Positions 35,930 through 47,220 are shown, numbered from the stretch's first letter. The stretch is DNA of 64,000 bases from Plectrocnemia conspersa (GCA_009617715.1 VTFK01000063.1:682001-746000), one strand, 5' to 3'. Numbers and translations: made by a program. Notes: a model not told the origin generated them from the sequence alone.

Positions 35930-37200
35930 CGTCATGTATACAGATTTTAAGAAAGCCTTTGACAAAGTTTGTCATACGTTATTATTAAAAAAATTGTCGA
36001 ACCTCGGTTGCTCAGATAATTTAACTCGGTTATTTTCGAGTTATTTAAGCAATCGTAGAAAGTTTGTAACCTATGGTGGCCGATTGTCAAAGGAATATTT
36101 TACCCCTTCGGGGGTTCCTCACGGATCCAATCTGGGACCTCTGCTTTTTGTGTTATTTATTAATGACATAAATACAGCAATTACAAATTCAAGTTTTCTT
36201 CTGTACGCAGATGATTTAAAATTATATAAATGCATTCGATCTGTTGCGGACTCCTTCTCTCTACAAAGTGATTTAGACTCTCTGTGGAGATGGGCTTCCG
36301 TTAACCGTCTGCCCTTTAGTGTCGGAAAGTGCCATACTGTGTCATTTTCTCGATCCCGTTCGCCATCAGCTTATTTCTACCATCTCGGTGGTAACATTTT
36401 GACTAGAGAAACTTCCATTAAAGATCTCGGAATCACTTTCGAGAGCAAATGGAGGTTCTCTCTACACACACGACGTCTGTGATAAATCTTCCAAGATGCT
36501 CGGCTTTGTTATGAGGAATGCCTTTCACTTTGACGATCCGTCAGTTATTCGCATCCTCTATGACACCTTAGTTCGTAGCATTCTTGAATCGGGATCTATA
36601 ATTTGGAATCCCCGAATAGCCAAATATTCCTTTTAGTGGAAAAAATTCAAAAAAGGTATTTAAGATACCTTTACAAAAGGACATTTGGTTATTATCCGTA
36701 CTTATATCCCAGCGCCTTTCTTTTAGGGGCGTTGGGATATGATTCGCTGAATTCTCGCAGAAAGCTGTATGTCGCTAAGCATTTTTTTTCAAACTACTAA
36801 AAGGTGCTGTCGACAATCCAGCTATTCTCGAGGAATTCCAGTTTTGGGTTTCGGAACATTTTCGAGAATCACGATCGAGACCTCTTTTGATGGCAGTTAG
36901 GGCTAGGACATCCGCACTTGCCGACTCGCCTATAGCTGTGGCCATACGGCTCCTTAATACGCTTGCATTACATATTGACCTGTTTAATGTTAGCTACAAG
37001 GAGCTGATCCAGTTTGTCTCATTTAATTTTGATATTTTATAATTTTTTGTTATGTTTATTATTTTTAAGTATTGTTCTATTTATGTATATATACGTTTTT
37101 TTTTGTTTTATAAATTTAAAATTTGTTTTCGACCATCGTGGCGCATTGGGGTAACCTGTTAGGCCACGATGGTCTTAATTTAATCTAAAAAAATAAAAAA
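35930..37200 (+). mobile_element. 5'-truncated CR1/jockey-like LINE with RT C-terminal half and 3' UTR
   Basis: The reading frame 35904-36482 enters RT at HVMYTDFKKAFDKVCHTLLL, continues GVPHGSNLGPLLFVLFINDI (the G-P-GS-LGPLLF block) and carries the catalytic FLLYADDLKLY, with YADD encoded at 36204-36215. It then reads SIKDLGITFESKWRFSLHTR. A stop at 36480 is a frameshift: the frame at 36481 continues DKSSKMLGFVMRNAFHFDDP, then 36603-36800 continues VEKIQKRYLRYLYKRTFGYY and LGALGYDSLNSRRKLYVAKH. A final shift leads to a stop at 37040-37042. The RT is thus fairly young but dead, lacking its 5' half (endonuclease and early RT). The 3' UTR holds a perfect 12-bp hairpin and ends in A/T-rich sequence. 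The encoded protein would reverse-transcribe LINE RNA at nicked chromosomal DNA. Confidence 0.92.
37131..37174 (+). repeat. perfect 12-bp hairpin at the LINE 3' end
   Basis: Arms GACCATCGTGGC (37131-37142) and GCCACGATGGTC (37163-37174) surround a loop containing GCATTGGGGTAACCTGTTAG. 3' hairpins in CR1-type LINEs are thought to be recognised by their own RT. Confidence 0.9.
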
Positions 37201-37439
37201 ATAAAATATACGCTTAATTTTACTGATATGAGTTTTTTGCGATGGTCAAGTCTGACATTATATTTTATCTTAGAATGTCTTATTTTATAGATATACTAAA
37301 TTAAAATTAAAAAAAAATATTTTTTTTATAATAATAAATATTGAAGACACAAATATGTCTTAGAGATAATGCATAAATATGGCGATAGCTAGATGAAAAA
37401 AATCTAGTTTTTTTTAAATGCGTGTTTATTATAATAGCC
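37201..37439. other. AT-rich noncoding stretch
   Basis: No feature seen. Confidence 0.4.
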
Positions 37440-37830
37440 TAAGCGATATCGATTATCGAAAGCAAAAAAATCGCATCACGATGACATGTTAATCGATCTA
37501 AGCAGCTATTGCATAATTAACCCACAGGTCGCATAATTCACTAGTCGATGGCCGGTCTCGAATATGGCTTGTACGTAATAAATATCTAGCTGGTGCATAG
37601 TGACAAGGCCTTATCGGCACCAAATTGAACAAGGCTCTTTCGGATCGCAAGACGAATGTTAATTCGCTGGGCCGGGGCATAAATCAGAGGCACAGGAAGC
37701 AGATAAGAACATTACACCTATAATTTAATCAAGAGGCGAGCTTAGAGAAGTCACTCGGCTGCTCCTTTGGCCGGTGTCATGTTTCATATTAGCCGCCACG
37801 GGACTGGGTCGAATTCAGTTGGGAATGTTA
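37440..37830. promoter_or_regulatory. noncoding island with GATA and homeodomain-like sites, candidate enhancer
   Basis: Contains CAGATAAGA (37700-37708), TTGCATAATTAACC, GTTAATTCGC and GTTAATAAATTATC. The 60-codon minus ORF is meaningless by content. Confidence 0.45.
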
Positions 37831-38206
37831 ATAAATTATCATAATGTACTATGTTTGTCGAGATAATAAATATTAATTTACAAGCCGTGTATTATGCATT
37901 CAGACTATGTTATGTATGTTTTCATACGTAGTTCCGGTTTAGCCGAACTGTGGCAGTCAACATGTGAATAAGAATGAGAAAGTTCACCTTAAGCTTTAAA
38001 TTCCAATAAAAATTAATACCACAATAACACAAGAAGAAGAAATTTAAATATTAGTCGATATATTTTTTTCACATATAAAATGTAAGAATAATTTTGTCAT
38101 TAATTTTATATTTTTAAGAGCTGATTACCATCATAAAAAATATTGCTGTAAACACTTCAATATAAACTTTTTATTTTTTTTAATATATAAGTGTATATAT
38201 TTAAGC
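37831..38206. other. noncoding stretch
   Basis: AT-rich. No recognisable feature. Confidence 0.4.
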
Positions 38207-39340
38207 ATCAGGACTAGAGTCTTTTACTCGAACCATCAACTACTCGAGTATCGAATATTAAAATTTTAAAATACTCGAGTACTCGAGTACTTTCGAGTAT
38301 TTACCAATTGTACCATAATAGCTATTATTCAAATTCGTGCATACATAAATAAATAAATAAAATACTTAGTATGTTATTTTAACAATTATTTTAACTTCAC
38401 GAACATACTTTTTAAAAACAATAATGCAAAAAAAAGTGTCTCGAATTTAATATTACTGCTAACCTTTGGTTTTATTATTCCCGTTATGGAAAAAACCCTT
38501 TCCGTTGCTGTTGATGTTGGTTTTATTGTCATTAACGCGTTAGATAAGGCTTCTAATTTATATCTGTTCGCTTTTTATAGATATAAAATTTTTTGAACTC
38601 TCTTTTTATGTTCTCTTCTTTCATTCCCTTCTCTGCTTTTCTCTTATTTCCTTCGACTATTGACAAAATAGCATTTTGTAATTCTTCTTGAATAGATTTT
38701 TTTTTCTTAACAATATACAATATTCTACTCCTTCTGATTAATGCAAAGAATTTAAATCTATATCCTTCGAAGATGTATTTGGGTAAATCCCTTTCACTCT
38801 AGAGCTAAACGGTTCGCAAAGAACTGACTTTACTTTAAATGCCTATAAAACACACAATTGTTTTGATTTATATTTTAAGCTGAGGGATCAGTATAAACAA
38901 TTTGACAACACTTTACGCTACAACTGCATAGTCATAAAACTAAAAAAATTTTTTTTGTTGATATTTCATATTGTTCATTGCCATAAATTAGATAAGTCGG
39001 GACTGTCGAACAGAAAACACAAAAGAAATTTCTCCGTCGTACCCACTAACATAGCCGACGACCGGAACTATTCAACTATGCAACTATGAAAAAATTATAC
39101 CTGATAGTAACCGCTCTAACTCAGGACTTCGGGCATAAACGCCAAATAAAAGCAAGACGTTAACGTTTACCGGACCGAGTTAAAAGTTATTTTTTTGTTT
39201 CTGAAATATTTAAAAAAAAAAAAATTTCGAGTATTAATCGAGTAATTTTCAAAATACTCGATTATCAAGTACTTGAAAAATAGACAAAATACTCGAGTAT
39301 CGAGTACTCGATTACTCGAATTGGAGACTCTAATCAAGAC
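38207..39340. mobile_element. hAT-family DNA transposon (element 38215-39332) with 8-bp target duplications
   Basis: Terminal repeats start TAGAGTCT and end AGACTCTA. Flanks ATCAGGAC (38207-38214) and ATCAAGAC (39333-39340) are an 8-bp target site duplication with one mismatch, as hAT integration gives. Subterminal regions at both ends are packed with the motif TACTCGAGTA (for example 38270-38300 and 39290-39310), as expected for hAT transposase binding sites. Only the C-terminal part of the transposase survives, on the minus strand. At ~1.1 kb it is an internally deleted, nonautonomous copy. Confidence 0.93.
38398..38720 (-). pseudogene. hAT transposase C-terminal remnant (dimerisation domain)
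   Basis: On the minus strand 38573-38398 reads ANRYKLEALSNALMTIKPTS, TATERVFSITGIIKP and FFALLFLKSMF. This is the conserved hAT dimerisation block (P-T-S-ERVFS--G, then a hydrophobic --LLFLKS). Upstream, KKSIQEELQNAILSIVEGNK (from about 38710) probably belongs to the same protein in another frame. Stops and frameshifts separate the parts, so no transposase can be made. Confidence 0.88.
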
Positions 39341-40043
39341 TTAAAGCTTGGGTAAGCGAATGTGCGATTTTTAAATCACATTTATTGAAAAAACTCGTTT
39401 CTAAATTTTGCTTAAAATTTAATGTTTGTATAACATATGTAATGCCATTTAGTATTTATTTTTAATTATTTTAGCTATTTAGTCAATAGGTTAATTACTT
39501 GCGATTTTTTAGAATAGACGAAAGCTCATTTGATATATTGTCACACAAAAGTTAATTATCATTTCATATTAATTTAAAAATATTAGCCTAATTAGTTTAA
39601 TGGTAAATATTTCCAATAACAATTATATAGATCATTGCCCTACTTTTCAACAAAAATAAAAAATCTTTTAAATTCAATTTGAATAATATTATGTATTTAA
39701 TTGATTAAAGCTAGAGTTTACACCTAATGCTTTCCAAAATTTTGCTATAATAGTATATCATTATAAGCAATTTTATGGTAGTTTTCAACAGTTTTTTAAT
39801 AAAACACTTATTTATTTTAATTTTCACCTAATGTTATATGTAAAAAATAAATAAAAATAACTGTGACTAAAAACACTAAAATGTTAAAAATAAAGAAAAA
39901 GAAATTGTTTAGCATTTTCAACTGAAAAATGCTCGAATATAATCTAAAGCTCAAAACTCATATTCTACAGCTAAAATTAAAGACAAACTCTAAGCACACA
40001 ATTTCATTCATCAATCAAAATGGCAAATATCTTTGTTTTCATA
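39341..40043. other. AT-rich noncoding stretch
   Basis: Nothing recognisable. Confidence 0.45.
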
Positions 40044-40278
40044 TTAACCCTATAACGCCGATCGTGACGTTTTCGTAACATTTAATTAAAACGTATCTAG
40101 TACCGAAAATATAATGTTTTTGGAGCCGACGACGATGTAGACGATATCGTCGCATTTCATTAATAAAAATGAAAATTTTATATTTATATTTTATATTTTT
40201 TTGAATTTTATTTTTAAATTTATTTTTAAATTTTAAATTTTTTTCAAAAATTTTAAATTTCAGGCGTTATAGGGTTAG
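40044..40278. mobile_element. 227-bp piggyBac-type MITE (element 40048-40274)
   Basis: TTAA (40044-40047) is followed by CCCTATAACGCC, and the right end reads GGCGTTATAGGG followed by TTAG (TTAA with one change). With the flanking TA the inverted repeats are 15 bp and perfect. TTAA target sites and CCC...GGG ends are the hallmark of piggyBac. The inside is noncoding (a CpG-bearing left part, then poly-TTTA). Confidence 0.88.
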
Positions 40279-41559
40279 GATTTTGTGTAATTGCTTTTTT
40301 TTTTTTTAATTTTTAAGACAAACAACTTAATTTTCCAATAATAAGAATTTAATGATAATTCAAAATTAAATATCTTAAAGCATCAAAGATAATAATAAAA
40401 ATAATAGTTGATTCAGATTTTATTTGCAAATATTATATTAATTTAAAAAATACATAAATGTAATTTGAGCTTTTAATCAATACGTACTAAACTATGAATT
40501 ATATTAAATTTTTAACTACAAAAAATCTAAAAAAATTGCAATCAGCAAATAATTTTCATATCAATCGAGTTATTTTGTCTAATGGATAATATCTTACCAT
40601 GGTTTGTTTTTAGTTTAAGTTATTTTGCTATTAGTAAAGTGTTGAAATGTTGCTTTTTTTAAGAAAAAAATTAAAGTATGCCATTTTGATGTTTTTATTG
40701 ATAATAAAAAACATTAAGGCCATAAAAAAGTATGGGAATAAAAAAAATTTTAAGCTTAAAAAATCCTTAAATAGATTTTAGAGCTCAGATTCACCTAAAA
40801 AAATATAATTAGATAGATATATTTATTTTAGATTTTGTATTATTAGTCAGCTATCTATTCAAGAAAAAAAAATGTTATATTCTAATACAAAATTTTAAAC
40901 ATAGAATATAAAAATATGAAATATAAAGATTTTTCTAGCGTTTGTAATGAACTATTTTAACCTTTTTAACTGTTGAAATATAAAAAAATAAAATCTAAGA
41001 TTGAAATTTGACTTTTGATTTAATGCATTTTATACAATGTAATATATTATATATGTATCTAAAATATAATAAAAAATTACAGTCGACGTATAATTTTAAA
41101 CAATCAAGTAATTTAGTATTAATGGCAAATATTTAATTGCATAATTATATTTTGCTATTTTACTTCTAAATAATATATAAAGGTTAAATGTGCAACGTTT
41201 TTCCGATGGCAAATTATTTTAAAGAAATAAATATGACTTAGAATATTTGATATGTTGTTATAAATATACTATTCAATAAGTTTTTATTAATAGGTAAATG
41301 ACAAAAAGAAACCTAAAATATTGTATATTAGTAAATTGATTATATTCGCTTTCATTTAAGGCAAAACAACTCATTACACCAATAGAGTTTATTGGTGTTA
41401 TGAGTTTTTATATTTGTATTTAATTAAATCATTTAACCCCAATTTTTATATTTTTATTAAATACAAATATTTATTAGGAAATTGCAGTAAAAGATTGAAA
41501 ATATTGAAAATTTTGGATTATTTAGTACAAACAACCACTTCCACTCAAAAATCGTCTAA
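40279..41559. other. AT-rich noncoding stretch with one strong hairpin
   Basis: No gene. AACTCATTACACCAATA (41368-41384) and TATTGGTGTTATGAGTT (41390-41406) form a 17-bp hairpin with one mismatch and a 5-base loop. Confidence 0.55.
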
Positions 41560-41900
41560 TCAATCCAATTCATAAGTTAATTGTTCGTAAACTCGAACGA
41601 ATCACAATGAGACCCCGACGGCGAAAATGACCTTACAAAAAAGGTTATTCCGTAACACTCACTCTACTCTATCATTCATTCCGTCATTTCTTGTTGTTTC
41701 TTCCGTACATATTTTTTATACGCATCTTTGCTCTCCCGCTCATCATGTCCGATGGTCCATTATTACCGTGAAAGCTGAATCAAAACAGAAAAAAATCAAT
41801 TCAGAGGCACTGGCGTCTATCTCATTTTCGTCTCAGACAATCCAGGCGTCATGTAAACGCCAGACGACGTACATAAACCACGCTTGAATTATTTAATATA
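41560..41900. promoter_or_regulatory. noncoding island
   Basis: About 330 bp of moderate composition. The 86-codon plus ORF has no domain. Confidence 0.3.
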
Positions 41901-41951
41901 ATTTTCAAGACACTTTAAATAAAAACGTAAAATTGAATTTAAATACATAAG

Positions 41952-42015
41952 TTGTATTATTGATTTTGAAGTGTTAGAACACCGCTGAAGTACTTGTTTT
42001 TATATTAAATTATTA
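41952..42015 (+). repeat. left arm of a long inverted repeat
   Basis: 41977-42012 is perfectly inverted at 43465-43500 (36 of 36; core GAACACCGCTGAAGTACTTG). Similarity extends to ~60 bp with a few mismatches (ATTGATTTTG shared outside the core). Confidence 0.93.
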
Positions 42016-42560
42016 TTTATTTAACCACCTGAGAAGCAGCTCTTCAAATGGAGAGCTCATGTAGTTTGAGAAGAGTGGCCCGGAAATTGAGAAATGAAAT
42101 ATTTAATTGGCGCCACACTCACACTCGTTCAAGGTGATGTTTCAATTGAAATGGCTCACAATTTTTATTTTTAGTATTGATTGAAATGCATTTTTTATAT
42201 ATGTACGTAGTCGCATAGCACAGCTCGGACGTTGTTCCTTATTCAGATAAAAAAAAAGATCAACGGTACACACATCGTACATAATAAATACGTATGGTAA
42301 TCTCGAGCGTTATCATGGGAATACGAAGGTTCGCGTTTAAATAACGATTAATCTTCTTCACTTGCTTCGACCTTTTTGTGTTGTTTTCGTATTTAACTTC
42401 ATGCTCGTACGTTTATTTGTCTTGGGTCGATGCATTAAAAACAATATGAGATATGCCCCACCGGAGCTTGATGCATAGCGGGGTGCTTTTGAGTAAAAGC
42501 TTCGCTCACCGTTCGATGAGAGGAACGCTTGTTTGATTAGCTCATGTAAACGGTATTTTC
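42016..42560. promoter_or_regulatory. noncoding island between the inverted repeat arms
   Basis: Balanced, motif-rich sequence (GGCGCCACACTCACACTCGT, CCACCGGAGCTTGATGCATA). No ORF of note. Confidence 0.35.
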
Positions 42561-43189
42561 ATTTTAAATTTGTAATTGAATCCATAAATAAATTCCATAT
42601 TTTAAGATTACTTTTAAAAAGCAATAAATAGCGAATAGTTTTTTTTACTGCAGGATCCTAATATAACATCTGTTTTTTTTATTAACTATTATACTTAAAA
42701 ATATATTAAAGCCACTACATAATAGAGAAGTATCTGTAAAGATTGTGCATATATTCATTGTATTTTTTTTGACTGATTAATGCACATGTTTAAATACCAT
42801 AAAGTTTTTGGCAAGGGTTTTTTGCCGAACTTTTTGTGGCCGGGTGATTTCACTGATTTTTTTAGTAAATTACCAATCAAGATATTTTATTGAAATTTAA
42901 TATATAGTTTCCTTATGATTTTAACTATAAATATTTTGGGCCAGACTTTTGAAAAATAATCTACATAATTAATCTAATCTATGCATGGATAAAAAAATGC
43001 ATTTTATAATTGAAGGAATGCAGTATATTTAATCTCTTCTGAACTATCAACCGAAACGTATCGCAAAAATTTCTCATCTCTCAATGATCTTTTGTGATTG
43101 TGATTTTAATTGAAAAAAAAATTTCAATCAGCCCAAAATTGACGAAAGAGATTAAACATTTTTGGAAAATTTTTAAAACGCGTTGTCTA
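42561..43189. other. AT-rich stretch left of the piggyBac relic
   Basis: A small hairpin GGCAAGGGTTTTTTGCC is near 42811. It may include the unrecognised 5' end of the piggyBac element. Confidence 0.35.
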
Positions 43190-44545
43190 ACGCTCCCAGT
43201 GATTGTGAATATAGAGACATGTGCGAAAGTGATTCTAAATCAAGTGTACGTGTATATGGACCGCGTGTGATGAATTTGATAGTGATATTATCCCAGAAGA
43301 CAAGCGATAATCAACATTTTACAGGGGAACAAGTTTTCCAATAATAGCATCGAAAAAGTGGACCAATTTATTTATTGACGATGATTTGTTCTAAATAAAT
43401 AATAAATTTATATCATTGGCAAACATCCCACAAATACAAAAATATAGAAAAAAACGCACAATATTAATTTAATATAAAAACAAGTACTTCAGCGGTGTTC
43501 AACACACAAAATCAATAAGACAATGTATTGTGACAATGAAATTTTTTTTTGTATTTTGTTAAAAATGCAACAATTTCAAATAATACAGGTAGGCTGGCAA
43601 AAGTGAAACTAATTGGTAATTATTTTTTAGGTAAATTCAATAATGTTTACAAGTCAAAGCAATACCTTTCCCTGGATAAGGAAATTATTCCATGGTTAGG
43701 TAGACTTATTTTTCGGGTATTCAGTCCTCAGTATATATTTGTAATTTCAAATTACACATCGGAAATGCAGGAAAATTAGTAAACACGGCGATTTAATACT
43801 AAACCCATATCTGAACAATTGGCACTGTATTTATGCTGACAATTTAAAAAAAAAGCGTTATATCGCAAATAATTTATTATTATGGAAAACAGAACTTTGT
43901 GAAACAATCCGAAAAATAAGGGTCTGCCAGAATCGCAAAAATATAAAATAAAAGCCCCTACATATGAAAAATGACAGAAATGGTAAACCGCTTATACAAA
44001 TTTGGAAAACAAATAAGAAAAAAAAGAACGATATCTACCTTTCATAACAGCAAGATGATAGTCACGGGAAAAAACCAGAACAACCGACCTTACAATATGT
44101 AACGAACAATATATAATAAAAAAATAACGAACCGATCACTACCTAGTTACATAATATTTTGAAAAACAATTGAATAAACAAATTGTTTTTTCATTTATTT
44201 CAATGCGCATTCTTTTATTCGTTCAGTGTCTATCAAAATTTTAACCGTAACGGCAAAATTTTCTTTTGAGTAAGGCTCAAGATCGATCGATTCTAAAGAC
44301 ATATCACCAGTTTATATCACATCTTTTCGTGCCCGTGCTATCGATCCATCAGAAAGGCTTTCGGATAAGCTAAAAAACCATCAGTCAATAAAAATAAAAA
44401 GTGAGGAGAAATGTGTGACAATAAAGTGTCGTGTTTATTCTGCACATGAAATAAGGAAAGATACAGCATACATGTGCGGAAGTTGTGAAATTCCTCTTCA
44501 TAGTAACGAATGTTTTTATACGTATTATAAAATATTAAAATAGAT
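43190..44545 (+). pseudogene. piggyBac transposase relic, internally deleted
   Basis: Plus-strand pieces in order: an acidic N-terminal stretch (CEYRDMCESDSKSS, then FDSDIIPEDKR, ~43200-43310); YKSKQYLSLDKEIIPWLGRL then IFRVFSPQ (43649-43735), the DE--IPF-GR catalytic-region block; LNPYLNNWHCIYADNLKKKR (from 43801), the 'MDNFYTS' region with D retained; DRNGKPLIQIWK and NDIYLS-QQDDSHG (~43975-44065); and a C-terminal cysteine-rich domain HEIRKDTAYMCGSCEIPLHS then NECFYTYYK (to about 44537). Stops, frameshifts and a missing ~200-residue block make it dead. PiggyBac transposases cut and paste at TTAA sites. The flanking TTAA/CCC ends were not located. Confidence 0.85.
43462..43525 (-). repeat. 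right arm of the long inverted repeat, inside the piggyBac relic
   Basis: Reverse complement of the arm at 41952-42015. It sits where the transposase lacks its missing block, between the acidic N-terminal remnant and the first catalytic block. Confidence 0.93.
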
Positions 44546-45439
44546 AAAAAAGTGTAAATAATAAAAATAAATAGTGATATAGTGAGGTTTATAAGTGTAG
44601 TGATAAAAATAAATGTGTTAGTGATAGTTGAAAGCAGAAATAGGACGCCGAAAAATTTGGTGAGTGCAAATTATATTTTATTATAAACAGATATTTTTTA
44701 TAAAATGTTTATACAAAAAATTATAGAAGCATTTATACATGCATATAATTAAATTATAAATAACTGGTTTGCAACCATTGCAACTATTTTCAATTTGCAC
44801 AAAATATTAGGAATGAAAAATACATATTTATTCATTCATGACTTTATTCTTTAGAGATTCTTTTAAATGCAATAATATTATTATTTTACAATAAACTAAT
44901 ACGGCGATAATTAATCCTAATTGTAGCTCTTTCTCCTTGGTTTCTAAATCTGTGAATCATTGCGATTTTCTAAATAGTGAAGAAATTTCAAAATAACAAA
45001 CACCCGTAAAAATGTTTGTAAGTTATTGGATGATATTTTTTGGAAGTTCGTTGATTACTGTGTTATCTAATTTATCTACATATACCGTAACAATTTTAAT
45101 TCTTAATTTTGCAATAAGATACAGAATTTTAGGTTGAAAAACATTGTTAATTGATGTATCAATTTCTTTTGATTGGATTGGTTTTATATTTACCTAGCCA
45201 GACAATTTGACTCTGAAATTTATTTCTGTTCAAGAAGTATAACATGAAATATTATTTTTATATGAAATAAATAATTATGGTTCATACATTTCATAAGAAT
45301 AATAACATGCCCCAAAAAGGCGACGTCTTATTGCATTATTTTGCAATCAGATAAGACGACTATTTTTACCAAAAAATATAGTAAAATATTTTTTTTATTT
45401 CATATTACGTAAAAAAAAGTATACTACCATCTCTAATTA
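44546..45439. other. AT-rich stretch right of the piggyBac relic
   Basis: Just after the relic, 44560-44640 is rich in AGTGATA/GTGTAG motifs and ends in GGTGAGTG, a donor-like site without a recognisable exon. A bulged hairpin lies at 45324-45358 (CGTCTTAT...TGCA / TGCA...ATAAGACG). Confidence 0.4.
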
Positions 45440-45720
45440 TCATATTGAGGCAAACTTTATGGTATCCCAGTATTATTTGATTAAAAGAAAACGCATGACG
45501 CAGGACTCATGCCTGAGTTCACGGCCTCTAAGCAATGTTCTTTCAAGACTCGTATACGAGTCCTCGGGCGTTAAGCTGTTAAAATCGAAAGCTAACCAAT
45601 TCTGTGTGATTAAGCATTTTCAACATATTAGGATGTTTTTAAGGATTTTTGGTTTTTTTCAAAGTGCCGGCTACAATTTTATTGGATCGTGTTTCAATGT
45701 GTGTTTTATAGCGTAATTTA
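45440..45720. promoter_or_regulatory. small noncoding island with a 16-bp palindrome
   Basis: GACTCGTATACGAGTC (45547-45562) is perfectly palindromic. The 85-codon ORF (45459-45716) has no recognisable similarity. Confidence 0.35.
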
Positions 45721-46299
45721 TGTTCTACGTATGTTAAGAAATTATATTAATTAAAACTTTTTTGGTATATCCTTCGAGTATTTTCAAGTGTTTTTCATAT
45801 TTTTCTTGCCCCTTTTTTCAAAATTTTAATATACATAATAAACTGATTTTTGACTTAAGTAAAAGAAACTTTCAACAATTTACTAATAACACATTGCCCA
45901 TTTTATTTTGGTTTGTGTTTTTTTATTAAAAAATACATACAAATTAAATACTAAATAATAACAGGAGCATATGAAATATTTATTAGTCATAATAAATATG
46001 CCTCATGTTGATAAAATTAGCTAAAATGGACTTAAATTTTTTAGAAATCAAACTGATGAATAATATTTCTATATACCATAATATTTTTCATTAAAATAAA
46101 TTAACTTTTAAGCTCAAATAATTTAATGCTGATTATAAATTTACAATATTTTTTTTTCACATTTTACTTGGTTAATTTATATAGTATATATTGCATTGAT
46201 TTAAAGTCAAGTTCTGAGATCTAGATTATATGGTGCAGTGTGAGGTTTAGCAATTATATTTGCCAAAAAAAGTGTGTTTAAACAGGTACCGAAACCCAA
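45721..46299. other. AT-rich noncoding stretch
   Basis: Nothing recognisable. Confidence 0.4.
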
Positions 46300-47220
46300 A
46301 TTAAACCTTCAATAGAACGACGACGTTGTCAAACTTTACTGATTCCGAATTAATACTAGACAGATATTAAATGTTAACTAATAATCTGGTTACGCTTTAA
46401 ATCATCTTTATTAATCAGATCAATGACTAGAAAGGACGTTAGATTTATTAATTTCTGAAAGGTATATAATTCAGAGCACTTTCTTCTGGAATTTCGGTCA
46501 GGAATTTATTTTATTCAACTTTCTCAAAACTTTGTTAAATTGTATTAATTTCAAATCATTATTAAGCAGATACAGTTTGATTAGATATGTATTACATAGT
46601 AACATAGTCTGATTTTGCTCTAAATTATCGTTATTGTTCAGATCAGTGTCGAGAAAGTACGTTAAACTTTTCACATTTCCTTGCCAAATTTTTTTTTTTA
46701 GATGTTTAAGACACTTAATATAGGAATATCATTTATTTAACTTTCTTAAGACGTTGTAAAATTTTAAAGATTTCGAATCAATCTTACGCATATAGAGTTT
46801 AATAATATAACAAAGAGTCTGATTCAACTCAAACATTCTTTATTAGCTAGATCAAGAACTAAAATATAGAAAAATATACCTCATGTCTGAAGAATATATA
46901 AACCTAAACAGTGCCACATTCAGTTTTTTGTCAGATATTTTCTTGATTCAATTTTTTTAAGACGTTGCTAAATTTTAGTAATTTTCCAAATCCATATTAT
47001 TCAGATACAATAAAATAAAACATATATCAGTTAATAGTAAAGAGTCTGATTTTGCCATAAATCATCGTTATTAGTTAGAGTAAAGACTAAAATTTAAGCT
47101 AAAATTCGCCAGAATTAAATAAATTTATTAAGTAAGAATTTACTCAACTTTCCTAAGACTTATAACTTTTCTTTAGGCTTGGAATAAACATCATTCAGCA
47201 AAATTATTCAAGATAATTTT
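46300..47220. repeat. degenerate tandem array, ~220-bp unit, about 4-5 copies
   Basis: RRTCTGATTTTGC-like blocks recur near 46386, 46613, 46820 and 47047. A second block, TTCTTAAGACGTTGTAAAAT-like followed by TTTCGAATCAAT, recurs near 46315, 46525, 46740, 46955 and 47150. The order is constant within the unit. Divergence is high, so the array is old. Confidence 0.8.

Noticed and set aside
35715..35975. 86-codon minus ORF
   Set aside because: Antisense shadow overlapping the start of the LINE.
36603..36800. 65-codon ORF as an independent small gene
   Set aside because: It is the frame-shifted continuation of the LINE ORF2 protein.
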